64,000 nt of DNA from Candidatus Methanimicrococcus odontotermitis (GTDB lineage Archaea > Halobacteriota > Methanosarcinia > Methanosarcinales > Methanosarcinaceae): positions 54,837 to 118,836 of the forward strand of contig JAITUZ010000059.1 in the NCBI GenBank assembly GCA_031286065.1, in the 5' to 3' direction. Position 1 is the stretch's first letter, and each line of letters begins with the position of its first letter. The translations under genes and the position numbers were made by a program. The notes beneath the pieces are model-generated. The model worked only from the letters and a program-made list of their open reading frames with translations, was not told where the DNA came from and searched no databases. This document shows positions 49,273 to 59,077 of this stretch, piece after piece.

Positions 49273-50907
49273 TTAATATTCTTCTTTTTGAACCACTTTC
49301 AAAATCGAATGATTGATCGCGTTTTTCGGGCAATTCGTAATACAGCGCTTGCAGCTGGAGCCGAGGCATTTCTGGCTGTCGATAACGATACAATTGACAG
49401 GTTCGCCCTTCTTGACCGCAATCGCGTTTTCGGGGCAGGACTGCTCGCATTTGCGGCAGAAAATACATCCGTTCGCGGGCGCTTCTAAAAAGACGCCGAT
49501 ATGTTCGACCATTTTGACGCCTTCTTCGCCGACATCATCAATGTCGCGGATAACGCGGCGTTCGACATTCGGCGCAGTGTCGTTGTGCGGGAACGGCCTG
49601 AGATTAAACATTTTCAGCATCTCGTCATACATTTCCATCGGCATGCCCTGTTCCCAGTAGGAAAGTTCGCAAATGTAAATGTCTTTAAACGTTTGAGAAG
49701 TCGCCATCATGAGGTGGTCGGCCTGAATCTTTTTCGCCATTTCGCGGACTTCTTCCAGCTTTTCGGGGTGGATCGCCAGTTTTCTGGCGAGTCCGATGGA
49801 CGTGTTGCCGAACTGAATGACATTTTTCGCGTAATTCGGGACCGAGCCGAGATAAGCCGCCTTTTTCCCGTCAACATATGTGCCGGTCGCGCCTGAAATA
49901 TAAGCGTATTCGAGCTGATCGTAATCCAAACCGGCGGCTTCCATCAATGTCAGCTGGGCGGCGCGGATTGCGCCGATAGCTTTTCCGATTTCGACAACAT
50001 CTTTTTCAGTGATTTCAATGCCTTTGCCGAGAATGACTTTGCCGTTGGGAAGTTTCGGGATTTTCGTCATCAATTTGCTTTTCAGCATGACGGACATGCA
50101 GGAAATAACGCCGGTTCCGGTAATGCCGACGGCTTCAAGATCGCCTTTCTCAATAATTTCGCCGGTGACCGGATTGACCAAATCGCCTTTGCCTGACTGC
50201 ATCATCTCGTCCAAAACAGTCAAGCGCCAGTAATCTCCTTCAATGTTGACATCGCTGACGGCGCCGGGAGCTGCCAGCATGCCGCACGGAATGCCCTGCC
50301 CTTCAATGGACGGACCGGCGGCGGCGCTCGCGGTAATAATTTTGTCGCCGACTTTGATTGCCATTTCCGCGTTGGTTCCGTAATCCGTCACCAAACACGG
50401 TTTTGTTTGGCTGATAAAATCAGTTTCCGTCATCATCGCCAAAGCGTCGGCGCCGATTTCGTGTTTGATCGCCGGCGGGACAATGATTTTGCAGTTCGGC
50501 AGGTCTGCAACGCCTTTGAACAAGTCATTTGCGGGAAAAACGCGCGCGTCGCGCTGAACATTTTCAACGCCCAAGCTCTTTTGTTTTGTTTCGCCGGCAT
50601 AAGCCAAATCACGGATTTCAATATTCTGGAACAGGGAAAGCTGGATCGGATTTCCGCAAACCGAAATGTAATTTATGTCTTTTAAATCCGCATTAAAGGC
50701 GTCCAATATTTTTTTCACGGTCCGGAGCATAACTTCATTGGCGACATCTTCGCCGGTGACAATCGCGAATTCTAAATGGTCAATCACATTGCCGCCCGGC
50801 AGCGGGTGTCCCATCGTGATCACGGTTTTCAGCGTTTCATTTGTTTTTTGATCGATCAGCTGCGCCCGAAAGCCGCTGGTTCCAAGGTCAAGTGCGATTG
50901 CATACAT
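49273..50907 (-). CDS. ramA: RamA, ATP-dependent reductive activator of methylamine corrinoid proteins
   Basis: 544 residues. RamA reduces the inactive Co(II) corrinoid of MtmC and related proteins to Co(I) at the cost of ATP. The N-terminal ASKHA-type ATPase has IALDLGTSGFRAQ and VTDYGTNAEMAI. The C-terminal part carries two 4Fe-4S motifs, CIFCRKCEQSCP and CLGSSCKRCITNCP. Its start at 50907 has GGTGGATT upstream. It is divergent from mtbA, 491 bases away. The same protein can serve mono-, di- and trimethylamine systems. It ends in TAA. Confidence 0.96.
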   Translation of the reverse strand: MYAIALDLGTSGFRAQLIDQKTNETLKTVITMGHPLPGGNVIDHLEFAIVTGEDVANEVMLRTVKKILDAFNADLKDINYISVCGNPIQLSLFQNIEIRDLAYAGETKQKSLGVENVQRDARVFPANDLFKGVADLPNCKIIVPPAIKHEIGADALAMMTETDFISQTKPCLVTDYGTNAEMAIKVGDKIITASAAAGPSIEGQGIPCGMLAAPGAVSDVNIEGDYWRLTVLDEMMQSGKGDLVNPVTGEIIEKGDLEAVGITGTGVISCMSVMLKSKLMTKIPKLPNGKVILGKGIEITEKDVVEIGKAIGAIRAAQLTLMEAAGLDYDQLEYAYISGATGTYVDGKKAAYLGSVPNYAKNVIQFGNTSIGLARKLAIHPEKLEEVREMAKKIQADHLMMATSQTFKDIYICELSYWEQGMPMEMYDEMLKMFNLRPFPHNDTAPNVERRVIRDIDDVGEEGVKMVEHIGVFLEAPANGCIFCRKCEQSCPENAIAVKKGEPVNCIVIDSQKCLGSSCKRCITNCPKNAINHSILKVVQKEEY

Positions 50908-51398
50908 TTTTAATCCACCAAATGCAGTTTTTGAAAGAAATGAATTGTTTATGAATCTCCCCGAAGCCGTTTAAATCTATCGGATATTCCCTGAACAAAA
51001 TGTTTGCGGAACTCCGTTTCGTTGTATTTTCACAACGGTATTGTAATTCTGTCATCTTTCCTTCATTTTATTCCCCCTTAATCGTTTTTACTTTTGTTCC
51101 TTTCTCCGTTTAGGATTAATTATAAGAATCTTTAATGTTATTAACAACTCAGTTTATCCGTTCGATTGGGTTTTTGAATTTTTTGACTTTCGTTTTCACG
51201 AAAGCAATTTTATTTGAAGGTCCGTTGTGATTTCATCGTAAAACGGATAACTGCGGCACGATATTTTGGCGGCTGTTGCTCATTTTTTCGGATTTTTCCG
51301 AAAAAAAAATGGATTCGATCGGCAGTCGTGTGCAAAACAAAAATGTGAATTATGTAATTTTCAACTTTGACTAAATCCAATTTGGGGGAAATCAAGTT
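50908..51398. other. Divergent control region between ramA and mtbA
   Basis: No gene. A perfect hairpin CTTTCGT-tttc-ACGAAAG is at 51187-51204. The region probably carries both promoters; I cannot place a TATA box with confidence. Confidence 0.5.
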
Positions 51399-52421
51399 AT
51401 GACAGAATACACACCTAAGGAAAGATTATACCGCGCGTTAAAGAAAATGGATGTTGACAGAATGCCCGCTGTCTGTTTCACGCAGACCGCAACTGTTGAA
51501 CAAATGGAAGCATGCGGCGCCTTTTGGCCCGAAGCCAATGAAGATCCCGAATTAATTGCAAAACTCGGAGAAGCCGGCCACACCGTTGTCGGTTATGAAG
51601 CCATCCGCGTTCCTTTTGACATCACCGCCGAAGCAGAATTTTTCGGCTGCAAACTGAAGTCCGGAACCCGCGAACAGCAGCCCTCCGTCATCGGTCACGT
51701 CGCGGCAACACCCGCAGATGTTGACAAATTGAAAGATTTCAAATTCGGCGGCGACGCGCGTGTTGACAGAGTTATTAAATCGATTGCCATTCTGAAAGAG
51801 AAATACGGCGACGAAATCCCGATTATCGGTTCCATGCTCGGTCCGTTCTCACTTGCGCAGCACCTCAACGGCGACAACTGGTTCATGGGTCTTATGACGG
51901 ACGACCCCGTTGTTCAGCCGCTGATTGACATGACCACCGATTTCTGTGTCCGCTACGCTCAGGAAATGGTTAAAGCCGGCGCCTGCTGTATGGTTATCAT
52001 TGACCCGACAGCCAGCTACGAACTTCTCGGCGACCAGTTCTATGAGAAATTCGCGATCCCGTACCACAAGAAGATTGCCGATGCCATGAAAGCGATGGAT
52101 GTCCCGACCGTTCTTCACATCTGCGGCGACACGACAAAAGGCATCTACTTAATGGACCGCGCAGGCGTTGAAGGCATCAGCGTTGACCAGAAAGTGAATG
52201 TTAAAGCCGCTTCCGAAGCAGCGAAAGAAGCTGTGATCGTCGGCAACCTTGATCCTGTCCAGCTTCTCTGGAAAGGCACACCCGACGCGATCAAAGCGGA
52301 ATGCGCAAAAGTTTTCGCAGACGGCGCCAAAATCGTTACCGTCGGCTGCGGTACTGTTTCCGCGACCCCGACTGAAAACTTAAAGGCTTTTGTCGAATTC
52401 GCTAAATCTTCTAAATACTAA
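51399..52421 (+). CDS. mtbA: MtbA, methylamine-specific methylcobamide:coenzyme M methyltransferase
   Basis: 340 residues, the same length as known MtbA. It belongs to the uroporphyrinogen-decarboxylase-like fold. Zinc ligands are visible in LHICGD (His240, Cys242) and in VGCGTVS near residue 318. It transfers the methyl group from methylated MtmC to coenzyme M, giving methyl-CoM for methanogenesis. The near-identical opening [13 protein letters not shown] and [16 protein letters not shown] separates it from the methanol-specific MtaA. A GGGGGAAATC leader precedes the ATG. It ends in TAA. Confidence 0.95.
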   Translation: MTEYTPKERLYRALKKMDVDRMPAVCFTQTATVEQMEACGAFWPEANEDPELIAKLGEAGHTVVGYEAIRVPFDITAEAEFFGCKLKSGTREQQPSVIGHVAATPADVDKLKDFKFGGDARVDRVIKSIAILKEKYGDEIPIIGSMLGPFSLAQHLNGDNWFMGLMTDDPVVQPLIDMTTDFCVRYAQEMVKAGACCMVIIDPTASYELLGDQFYEKFAIPYHKKIADAMKAMDVPTVLHICGDTTKGIYLMDRAGVEGISVDQKVNVKAASEAAKEAVIVGNLDPVQLLWKGTPDAIKAECAKVFADGAKIVTVGCGTVSATPTENLKAFVEFAKSSKY

Positions 52422-52870
52422 AAAATTAAAAGTTGTCAGAATGAATCATTCATTCTGCTCTTTTCTTCATTTTTTGATTTTTTTTGCGTTCTTTCGTTTT
52501 TTGTGTTCTTTCTTTTTCCCGTCATCTTTTCGATTCTCGGCTGTTTCGAGAACGGTTGCCTTTATGCATTTAAACATTATGGTGGAAATGGCATCTTTGA
52601 AATTTTGTGAATTCATTCTGTCATTTTTCCGGAAATTGCATTTTCGTCCGTTTTCATACAAATGAAATGTTTTGTGTTACTTATACTCGGTATTATCTGT
52701 CCTTAATTATATTTATCGGTTGCCCGCTGCCGTTTTCAATCTTTTTCTTTTTATCTTTTTTTAATGTTATGTTTTTTTTGTTTTCAAATTATATTATTTT
52801 TAAACCATTGTTATTTTACAAAATAATTGTAAATTCCTGTGGGGGGTTCATAAATTCATTCTGATTTAGA
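52422..52870. other. Non-coding stretch downstream of mtbA
   Basis: T-rich with several poly-T runs. GTCAGAATGAATCATTCATTC contains the small dyad GAATGA/TCATTC just after mtbA and may help termination. Short ORFs here look spurious. Confidence 0.4.
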
Positions 52871-53064
52871 TTATATAGGAAATTCGCCAAGTATAAAGAG
52901 TGAATTACGGAGTGTAGTTCACTCAAAACAGATTGAAATGGGGATTTTGATCTGTTAAACGTTATGTTATTTCGAAAGAGTCATGGTATAACGGGATATC
53001 TTTACAGTATATCCGGTTATATGCTCGGCATTCGAAATGAGTGTACGATTTTATTAAGCGTACA
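52871..53064 (+). promoter_or_regulatory. Promoter and structured 5' leader of mtmCB
   Basis: A TATA-like TTATATAG is at 52871-52878, putting the RNA start near 52898. Three successive hairpins then follow: GAGTGAATTAC/GTAGTTCACTC (52898-52924), TATAACGGGATAT/ATATCCGGTTATA (52987-53021, one mismatch) and TGTACG/CGTACA (53042-53064). The last sits just before the CGGAGGT ribosome-binding site. Confidence 0.65.
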
Positions 53065-53083
53065 TTTTTACGGAGGTAAAAAT

Positions 53084-53728
53084 ATGTCAGATATCTTTAA
53101 GGAATTAGCAGACGCCGTTATGACCCAAAACATTAACGGTACCGTTGAGTTAACAAAAAAAGCTCTTGCAGAAGGCAAACCCGCTCTTGATATCATCCAG
53201 AAGGGTCTTTCTGAAGGCATGAAAGTCGTCGGCGAAAAATTCGAAGCCGGAACACTCTTCCTGCCCCAAATCATGATGTCTGCAAAAGCAATGAACAGCG
53301 CAATGGAAGTCCTCCAGCCCGAACTCGCAAAAGGCGACAGCAACGCAAGCGCAGGTTTTTGTATCTCCTTCGTTCAGGAAGGCGACATCCACGACATCGG
53401 CAACAGACTCGTTTCCACAATGCTCGGCGCAAACGGCTTTACCGTGAAAGTTCTCGGCGTTGACATCGCAAACGAAGCCGTTGTTGACGAAGTTAAAAAA
53501 TCGTCCGCTGATAAAGTTCTCCTTGTCGGCTCCGCGCTCATGACCACATCAATGCTCGGCCAGAAAGACTTGATGACCATGATCAACGAAGAAGGCGTCC
53601 GCGCAAAAGTTAAATGTATGTTTGGCGGCGCACCTGTTTCTCAGTCCTGGATTGATGAAATCGGCGCAGACGGAACAGCCGAAAACGCAGCAATGGCAGT
53701 TATTGTTGCAAAGAAAATTATGGCCTGA
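53084..53728 (+). CDS. mtmC: MtmC, monomethylamine corrinoid protein
   Basis: 214 residues. The N-terminal helical cap is followed by a B12-binding Rossmann domain with the lower-ligand motif EGDIHDIGNRLVSTML (its histidine coordinates cobalt) and the GSALMTTSM and FGGAPVS segments. It receives the methyl group from monomethylamine through MtmB and gives it to MtbA. GGAGGT lies 6 bases before the ATG. Only 11 bases separate it from mtmB, so the two are one transcript. The frame is open further upstream, but that part is the structured leader. It ends in TGA. Confidence 0.95.
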   Translation: MSDIFKELADAVMTQNINGTVELTKKALAEGKPALDIIQKGLSEGMKVVGEKFEAGTLFLPQIMMSAKAMNSAMEVLQPELAKGDSNASAGFCISFVQEGDIHDIGNRLVSTMLGANGFTVKVLGVDIANEAVVDEVKKSSADKVLLVGSALMTTSMLGQKDLMTMINEEGVRAKVKCMFGGAPVSQSWIDEIGADGTAENAAMAVIVAKKIMA

Positions 53729-53739
53729 GGTGTTTAATC

Positions 53740-55119
53740 ATGGCATACAAAAGATCAATTGATGCATTCGAATTCTACAACCGCGCAAAAACCGGCGAAA
53801 AGTGCTCACAGGATGACTGGGACTTAATGCACATCCCGATGAAAGCAATGGAATTGAAACAAAAATACGGCCTTGACTTCAAGGGCGAATTTGTTCCGAC
53901 CAACGCCGACATGACGGAAAAGCTCTTCAAAGCAGGTTTTGACATGCTTCTTGAAGCAGGTATCTTCGTGACAGATACAAACAGAATCGTCAAATACACC
54001 GAAGACGAAATCTGGGACGCAATCCGCAACCCCATGCCCGAATTCCAGCTCGGTACCGGCAGAGACGCCGTTACAATGAGAAAGAGAACTGTCGGCGACA
54101 AGAGAGGACCCTTGATCCAGGGCGGTCCGACCGGTTCCCCTGTTTCCGAAAAGGTCTTCTACGAAGTCCACATGTCTTACGCTCTTGAGAAAGAAGTCGA
54201 CACCATCGTTAACGGTGTTATGATGACTGTCCGCGGCTACCCGCCGGTTCCGAAGACACCCTTCGAAATTCTCGCAGCAAAGATGGAAACAAGACTTATC
54301 AAGCAGGCAACCGCAATCGCAGGCCGTCCGGGAATGGCCGTTTAGGGCCCCGAAACCTCACTCTCCGCACAGGGTAACATCAGCGCGGACTGTGTCGGCG
54401 GTATGATCGCTTCTGACAGCCACGAAGTCTCTCAGCTGAACGAACTTAAGATTGACCTTGACGCAATTTCCGTTATCGCTCACTACCACGGCAACAGCGA
54501 CATCCTTATGGATGAACAGATGCCGATTTACGGCGGTTACGCCGGCGGTCTTGAAGAGACAGCCATCATCGACGTCGCGTCATCCATTAACGCATTCGTC
54601 ATGTCCGGCGCAAGCTGGCACCTTGACGGTCCGGTCCACATCAGATGGGGCTCCACCAACACCAGAGAAACCCTCGCTGTCGCAGGCTGGGCAAGCGCAG
54701 CCATCTCCAACCACACCGACTTCATGCAGGGCAACCAGTACTACCCGTGCGCCGGTCCGTGTACAGAAATGTGCTTCCTCGAACTTGCCGCACAGGCGAT
54801 CACCGACTCCGCATCCGGCAGAGAAATCCTCTCCGGTGTCGCAGCCGCAAAAGGTGTCATCACCGACAAAACAACCGGTATGGAAGCCCGTATGATGGGA
54901 GAAGTCGCAAGATCCGCAGCAGGCGTGGACATCGCTGAAATCAACAAGATTTTGGACAAACTCGTCGGCAGCTACGAAAACAACTACGGCAACGCTCCGG
55001 CAGGTAAGACCTTCCAGGAATGCTACGACGTTAAAACCATTACGCCCACCGACGAACACGTCAAAGTCTACGAAGGCGCAAGAAAGAAGCTCGAAGGCTT
55101 CGGTCTTGTCTTTAAATGA
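53740..55119 (+). CDS. mtmB: MtmB, monomethylamine methyltransferase with pyrrolysine at codon 202
   Basis: 459 residues counting the in-frame TAG at 54343-54345, codon 202, the position of pyrrolysine in characterised MtmB. The flanks IAGRPGMAV and GPETSLSAQGN match that site exactly in kind. Before the codon are the MtmB landmarks KCSQDDWDLM and VQGGPTGSP-like QGGPTGSPVSE; after it come VSQLNELKIDLDA, HVRWGSTNTRE-like HIRWGSTNTRE and CAGPCTEM. Pyrrolysine activates methylamine for transfer to MtmC cobalt. Genes for pyrrolysine synthesis and tRNA are not in the window. The gene ends in TGA and a hairpin follows. Confidence 0.97.
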
Positions 55120-55209
55120 TTTGGCTGTTGAGTTTGCTTATTTCTTAAAAATAAGCTTTCGGCAATTTTGCCGTAGGTGAAATATCCTGACATACAGTTT
55201 TAAATCAAA

Positions 55210-55242
55210 GCTGAAAAATCCGGTTTTAAACCGGATTTCAGC
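55210..55242 (+). terminator. Terminator of mtmCB
   Basis: GCTGAAAaaTCCGGTTT pairs with AAACCGGATTTCAGC, two bases bulged, followed by TTTAAAAT. It lies about 90 bases after mtmB. Confidence 0.65.
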
Positions 55243-55796
55243 TTTAAAATAAAATCAGGATGTTTGTCATGAAAATCGGATAATCTTGAAATGTTTGGTT
55301 CAATCCGCCATATCGGAAAGCCGCTTTATGTGGTTTTGCGCTTTCCGCCGGTTTGTTTGTGGTCCGGTCGGCTGATTAAAGAACGGCATTTCTTTTCCGA
55401 ATTCATAAAATCAATCGTATAAAACTCGATTACTTAATGGGGGTTTGTTGTCAATACCTTGACAGTTGTGTGTGTCAAATGTTTTGATTTGGGTTATTTC
55501 AAAAATGTGTGGTTTAGCCAAAAAAAGTGTTGCAGTTTTAAAATCCAATTTCAGATGGGATTTTTGGAAAAGTCTGCGGTTCTGCTGCTGTTTCAGCCGC
55601 GAATAAGGTCGGCGGCGGACAGGACCGTATTGTACGAGTTATTATATTCTCCGTATGCTCTTTTTCAATCCCCGTGATTTCCTATGGCAGTTTTACTTTT
55701 GGTTTTACCGCGGTTATTTTTGAGTTTTACCTGGGCTTTTGCAGTTGATGCATTCTTCAAATCTTATCGCAACCCCTTCATTTTAAATGAGGTGCT
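55243..55796. other. Non-coding region upstream of the permease cluster
   Basis: No real ORF is visible. The region must hold the promoter for the permease cluster. I see no clear TATA box or strong dyad. Confidence 0.4.
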
Positions 55797-55913
55797 ATGA
55801 TGGAATACGGAACTATTATAAATCTGTTAATTTATTTTTTGGCATTTGCCATCATCGCTTACATGTGTATTGATGCGTACAGAGTTTCAAAGCTCAAAAA
55901 ATCCGGAGAGTGA
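55797..55913 (+). CDS. 38-residue membrane protein leading the methylamine permease cluster
   Basis: One membrane helix (LLIYFLAFAIIAYMCI) follows a short polar start, and a basic tail VSKLKKSGE ends it. An ATGAGGTG sequence just before the start gives a good ribosome-binding site. The stop is 6 bases before the permease ATG, so coupling is likely. It may be an accessory subunit; no function is known. Confidence 0.7.
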   Translation: MMEYGTIINLLIYFLAFAIIAYMCIDAYRVSKLKKSGE

Positions 55914-55919
55914 AAGGAC

Positions 55920-57335
55920 ATGTCAGATCTCGAAAAGAAACTTCGGCCATATCACGTGTGGGCACTCGGTGTCGGTATCGTGTTGGTCGGCGAATACATG
56001 GGCTGGAACTTTACCGTCGCAAAAGGCGGTATCATCGGTTCGCTTTTCGCCATGCTTGTCGCCGGTTTGATGTATATTATCATCGCAATCTGCGCCAGTG
56101 AGCTCGGTTCATCAACGAAATTGGCGGGCGGTCCGTATGACTGGGTCAGGCTTTTTGTCGGTCCCGGCGCGGCGGCGATCGTCGGTTTAGCCGTATACAT
56201 GGAATATATCGCGCTGTCAGCCGGTGACTCTATTGTGGTCGGTCAGCTGGCTCAGGTGTATTTTGAATGGATTGATGTCAAAGCCGTCGCTATGTTAATT
56301 TTGGCTATATTGACTCTCATCAATTACCGCGGTGCGGTGACGGCTCTTACTTTGAACTTCTTCTTAACATTCGTCTCGGCGATTGCGGTCGTTATTTTCT
56401 TCGTTGCTTCTGTGACGGGAATCGGCGTTCCTAACTTCAGCTTTGACGGCTTGTTTTCAGGCGCCATGCCGTACGGTTTGGTCGGTGTATTCGCTGCGAT
56501 GCAATTCGGTCCCTGGTTCTATTTGGGAATCGAAGGCGCCGCGATGTGCGCTGAAGAATGTAAACGCCCGACACGCGCTGTCCCCTTGGGTCAGCAGGCC
56601 GGTATGATCACACTCGCTTTAATGGCCGGTATGACCGTTTTCATTTGCGCGGGACTGATGGGCTTCGCCGAACTCGGCGCTTCCGTTTATCCGCTTTATG
56701 AAGCGGCTGTCAACAGCGGCGCAATCGTTTTGGTCATTCTGTTGGGTATCGGAACAGTCTTTACGTGTTTGGCCAGTTCCAACGGCTGTATCAACGATTC
56801 ATCTCGTTCTTGGCTGGCATTGGCGCGTGACGGTTTCATCACCGACTGGTTCGCGGATGTCCACCCCAAATATAAGAGTCCGTTTAAAGCCATCATCTTC
56901 ACGATTCCGGTTTCTGCGGGCTTCGCTTTCAGCGGTTATTTGGACCAGGTCATTACGTTCTCCATTATGTCCGGTCTTGTCTGCTACGTTTTGATTCCGT
57001 TCGCTTTGATCCGGTTCAGAAAGATGTACCCGACAACAAACTCGCTGATTCGTCCGTTCGCCGGTCCGCTCCAGCCTTATATCGCTATGCTGGCGATGGG
57101 CATCGCTATTTTGATCATGTCCACGTTCTTCTGGGCGTACATCTCCAACTTGCTCTTCGCTCTGCTCTTCTACATCATCGCCTACTTCTACTTCACATGG
57201 CGCTACAAGAAGATTAAGGTCGAGAGAAGCAAAGAGTTCAGCTGGAAGGACAAGCTCGGCTGGCCCGACCCTGAAGTCGCTCACGGCCAAAAGAGATTCA
57301 CTGCTCAGACAGGAGGCGGCAATAATGGTAAATGA
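55920..57335 (+). CDS. mtmP: MtmP-type methylamine permease (APC superfamily)
   Basis: 471 residues and about twelve membrane helices. VGIVLVGEYMGWNFTVAKGG (helix 1 break) and GPWFYLGIEGAAMCAEECKRP are APC/ethanolamine-permease-like landmarks. The position directly behind mtmCB, with ramA and mtbA nearby, supports methylamine uptake. The last codons overlap the next ORF by 11 bases. The polar C-terminus (AHGQKRFTAQTGGGNNGK) is cytoplasmic. It ends in TGA. Confidence 0.9.
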   Translation: MSDLEKKLRPYHVWALGVGIVLVGEYMGWNFTVAKGGIIGSLFAMLVAGLMYIIIAICASELGSSTKLAGGPYDWVRLFVGPGAAAIVGLAVYMEYIALSAGDSIVVGQLAQVYFEWIDVKAVAMLILAILTLINYRGAVTALTLNFFLTFVSAIAVVIFFVASVTGIGVPNFSFDGLFSGAMPYGLVGVFAAMQFGPWFYLGIEGAAMCAEECKRPTRAVPLGQQAGMITLALMAGMTVFICAGLMGFAELGASVYPLYEAAVNSGAIVLVILLGIGTVFTCLASSNGCINDSSRSWLALARDGFITDWFADVHPKYKSPFKAIIFTIPVSAGFAFSGYLDQVITFSIMSGLVCYVLIPFALIRFRKMYPTTNSLIRPFAGPLQPYIAMLAMGIAILIMSTFFWAYISNLLFALLFYIIAYFYFTWRYKKIKVERSKEFSWKDKLGWPDPEVAHGQKRFTAQTGGGNNGK

Positions 57336-57591
57336 AGCAAAATACAAGAAATGGCTGATGCTGGACACACTGCTTATTGTCGGAATGTGGCTTTTCTTTG
57401 CCGTTTCCGAGACTTATGTGGTTGTCTCTATCCTGAATGCGGCCATAAAAGCCGGTGTTGCAATTCCGTCTTTCCTTTTGGGTCTCTTCGGATTGCTGTT
57501 GATTTTGATCTTCGTTGTCAACGGCTTGGCCTGCTGGAAAGTGCGCAGTTCCATTAAAGAACACATGTATGAATTCACGTATTACGACTGA
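57325..57591 (+). CDS. Small two-helix membrane protein in the permease operon
   Basis: 88 residues with helices at about residues 12-33 and 43-66 and a short polar tail. It overlaps the permease by 11 bases, with GGAGGCGGC upstream of its ATG, so translation is coupled. It is not recognised beyond its position; it may be a permease subunit or regulator. Confidence 0.8.
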   Translation: MVNEAKYKKWLMLDTLLIVGMWLFFAVSETYVVVSILNAAIKAGVAIPSFLLGLFGLLLILIFVVNGLACWKVRSSIKEHMYEFTYYD

Positions 57592-57601
57592 GGTGACGAA
57601 A

Positions 57602-57847
57602 ATGGCAGATAAAATTTCCAACCAACAAGGTATGGCAATGAAAATTTTCGATATTATTTTCATTTTCGCTTTAGCCTTCATCTGTGTGGTTACGCCGGTT
57701 TTCATTGGCGGCGGTCTTATTGTCGGCGGCGGCGGTATCGGCGACGCAATCGTTTGGAACACGCCCGGATATTTCGGAACGCTCTTGATTATCATTGTCT
57801 TCTTCACTGTGATTCTTTATCACTCCGTGAAGAACTATGACTACTGA
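57602..57847 (+). CDS. Second small two-helix membrane protein in the permease operon
   Basis: 81 residues. Two hydrophobic helices (FDIIFIFALAFICVVTPVFI and LLIIIVFFTVILY) flank a Gly-rich loop (GGGLIVGGGGIGD). GAGGTGACG precedes the ATG at 57602, 10 bases after the previous stop. With the 38- and 88-residue proteins it makes three small membrane partners around one permease. It ends in TGA. Confidence 0.8.
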   Translation: MADKISNQQGMAMKIFDIIFIFALAFICVVTPVFIGGGLIVGGGGIGDAIVWNTPGYFGTLLIIIVFFTVILYHSVKNYDY

Positions 57848-57945
57848 GCTGCAAAATCGTAAAAATCAATTTGACGGATTCGCCCAAAATGGCGGCTCCG
57901 TCTTTTTTTATTTTTCTTTTTTAAAAAAGGATATGATTGCTCTTT

Positions 57946-58995
57946 TTATTCATTGTCAAAATTCGCGATCAAATTCTCAAGCTGGATTCTTTCGTTGGAC
58001 GCTTGAGCCAGCAGGCTGTCACAGCCGGCGATTTGAATCAGGCGCCTTGCCGTTTTCATTTCATTCCCGTTCGCTTTCTCATCCGCCCAAACGGCGTTTT
58101 CAAATCCTTCCAAAATTTCACTGCCGGTCATGCCGTCATCGATCAAAAGCGTATCCAACACGCTGCGCGCTTCCGTAAAATCTTTTTTGTAAGCGGCCGC
58201 GTTGAACAGTTCTCGGGTGCCGTTTTCTTCTTCCAGCCGGAATTGCATTTGGATCATAGAAACAGTCAATTCCGTTTTCAGCTCCTGCGCTTCGGTGAGG
58301 GCGGTTTGCAGGATTTTCAATGAATCTCCAACGCTGCCGCGTGTTTGGCACACGATTTCAAAAAGAACGTCTTCTTTGACGGCGAATCCTTCTTTTTCAG
58401 CGATATCCCGCAGGAACGGCGCAAGTTCTTCGGGCGCCGCGGGCGAGAAAAAAAGAGTGACGCCTCTTGAGCGCAGCGGCGGAATGATTTTTGAAATGCT
58501 TTTGGAAGATAAAATAAATCGGCAGGTTTTGGAATATTTTTCCATGATCCGGCGCAAAGCCTGCTGCGCTTCCATCGTGAGCGCTTCGGCCGAATCGATG
58601 CAGATGATTTTGTAATCCGCGTTTATCGGCGCGATCGCCGCGTATTCATTGATAATGTCTTTAAAAATGTTAATGACACTCTTTTGGATCTTTTTCGTTT
58701 CATCCGTTCCGAGAATTCGATAAAAGCGCGGGTCTCTGACCAAATAATTTTTGCCCTGCTCAAAGAAGTCGGACGCGTTGAAATATGTAAAATTCAATTC
58801 GTTTTCATCACCATAAAGCTGCCGCGCAAGGGCTGTCGCGGCCGTTATTTTTCCGGAATTCTCCGGGCCGAATAAAATTATGTGCGGAAGTGTTCCGGAG
58901 GCCGCCAGGCTCTTTAAAGTTTCTGTCGTTTGGCGGTTTCCGAGGATGCCGTCAAATGTGTCCGGGCGGTATTTGAGTGTCCAAACATCTTTCAT
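57946..58995 (-). CDS. Replication factor C small-subunit paralogue with altered ATPase motifs
   Basis: 349 residues with the RFC start VWTLKYRPDTFDGILGN. Walker A is GPENSGKIT rather than the usual GPPGTGKTT form. Walker B ends CIDSAEALT instead of DEAD. The SRC region reads LRSRGV, without the usual cysteine. The C-terminal collar domain is complete. Methanosarcinales have a second RFC small subunit beside the canonical one, and this looks like that partner. It may have lost ATP hydrolysis and act structurally in the PCNA clamp loader. It ends in TAA. Confidence 0.85.
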   Translation of the reverse strand: MKDVWTLKYRPDTFDGILGNRQTTETLKSLAASGTLPHIILFGPENSGKITAATALARQLYGDENELNFTYFNASDFFEQGKNYLVRDPRFYRILGTDETKKIQKSVINIFKDIINEYAAIAPINADYKIICIDSAEALTMEAQQALRRIMEKYSKTCRFILSSKSISKIIPPLRSRGVTLFFSPAAPEELAPFLRDIAEKEGFAVKEDVLFEIVCQTRGSVGDSLKILQTALTEAQELKTELTVSMIQMQFRLEEENGTRELFNAAAYKKDFTEARSVLDTLLIDDGMTGSEILEGFENAVWADEKANGNEMKTARRLIQIAGCDSLLAQASNERIQLENLIANFDNE

Positions 58996-59077
58996 GCGTT
59001 TTCTTCCGTATAAAAATCTCTGATCATAAAAATAAAAAAATCAGATAAACGAATGATTTGATTCGTTTTGAATCTTT

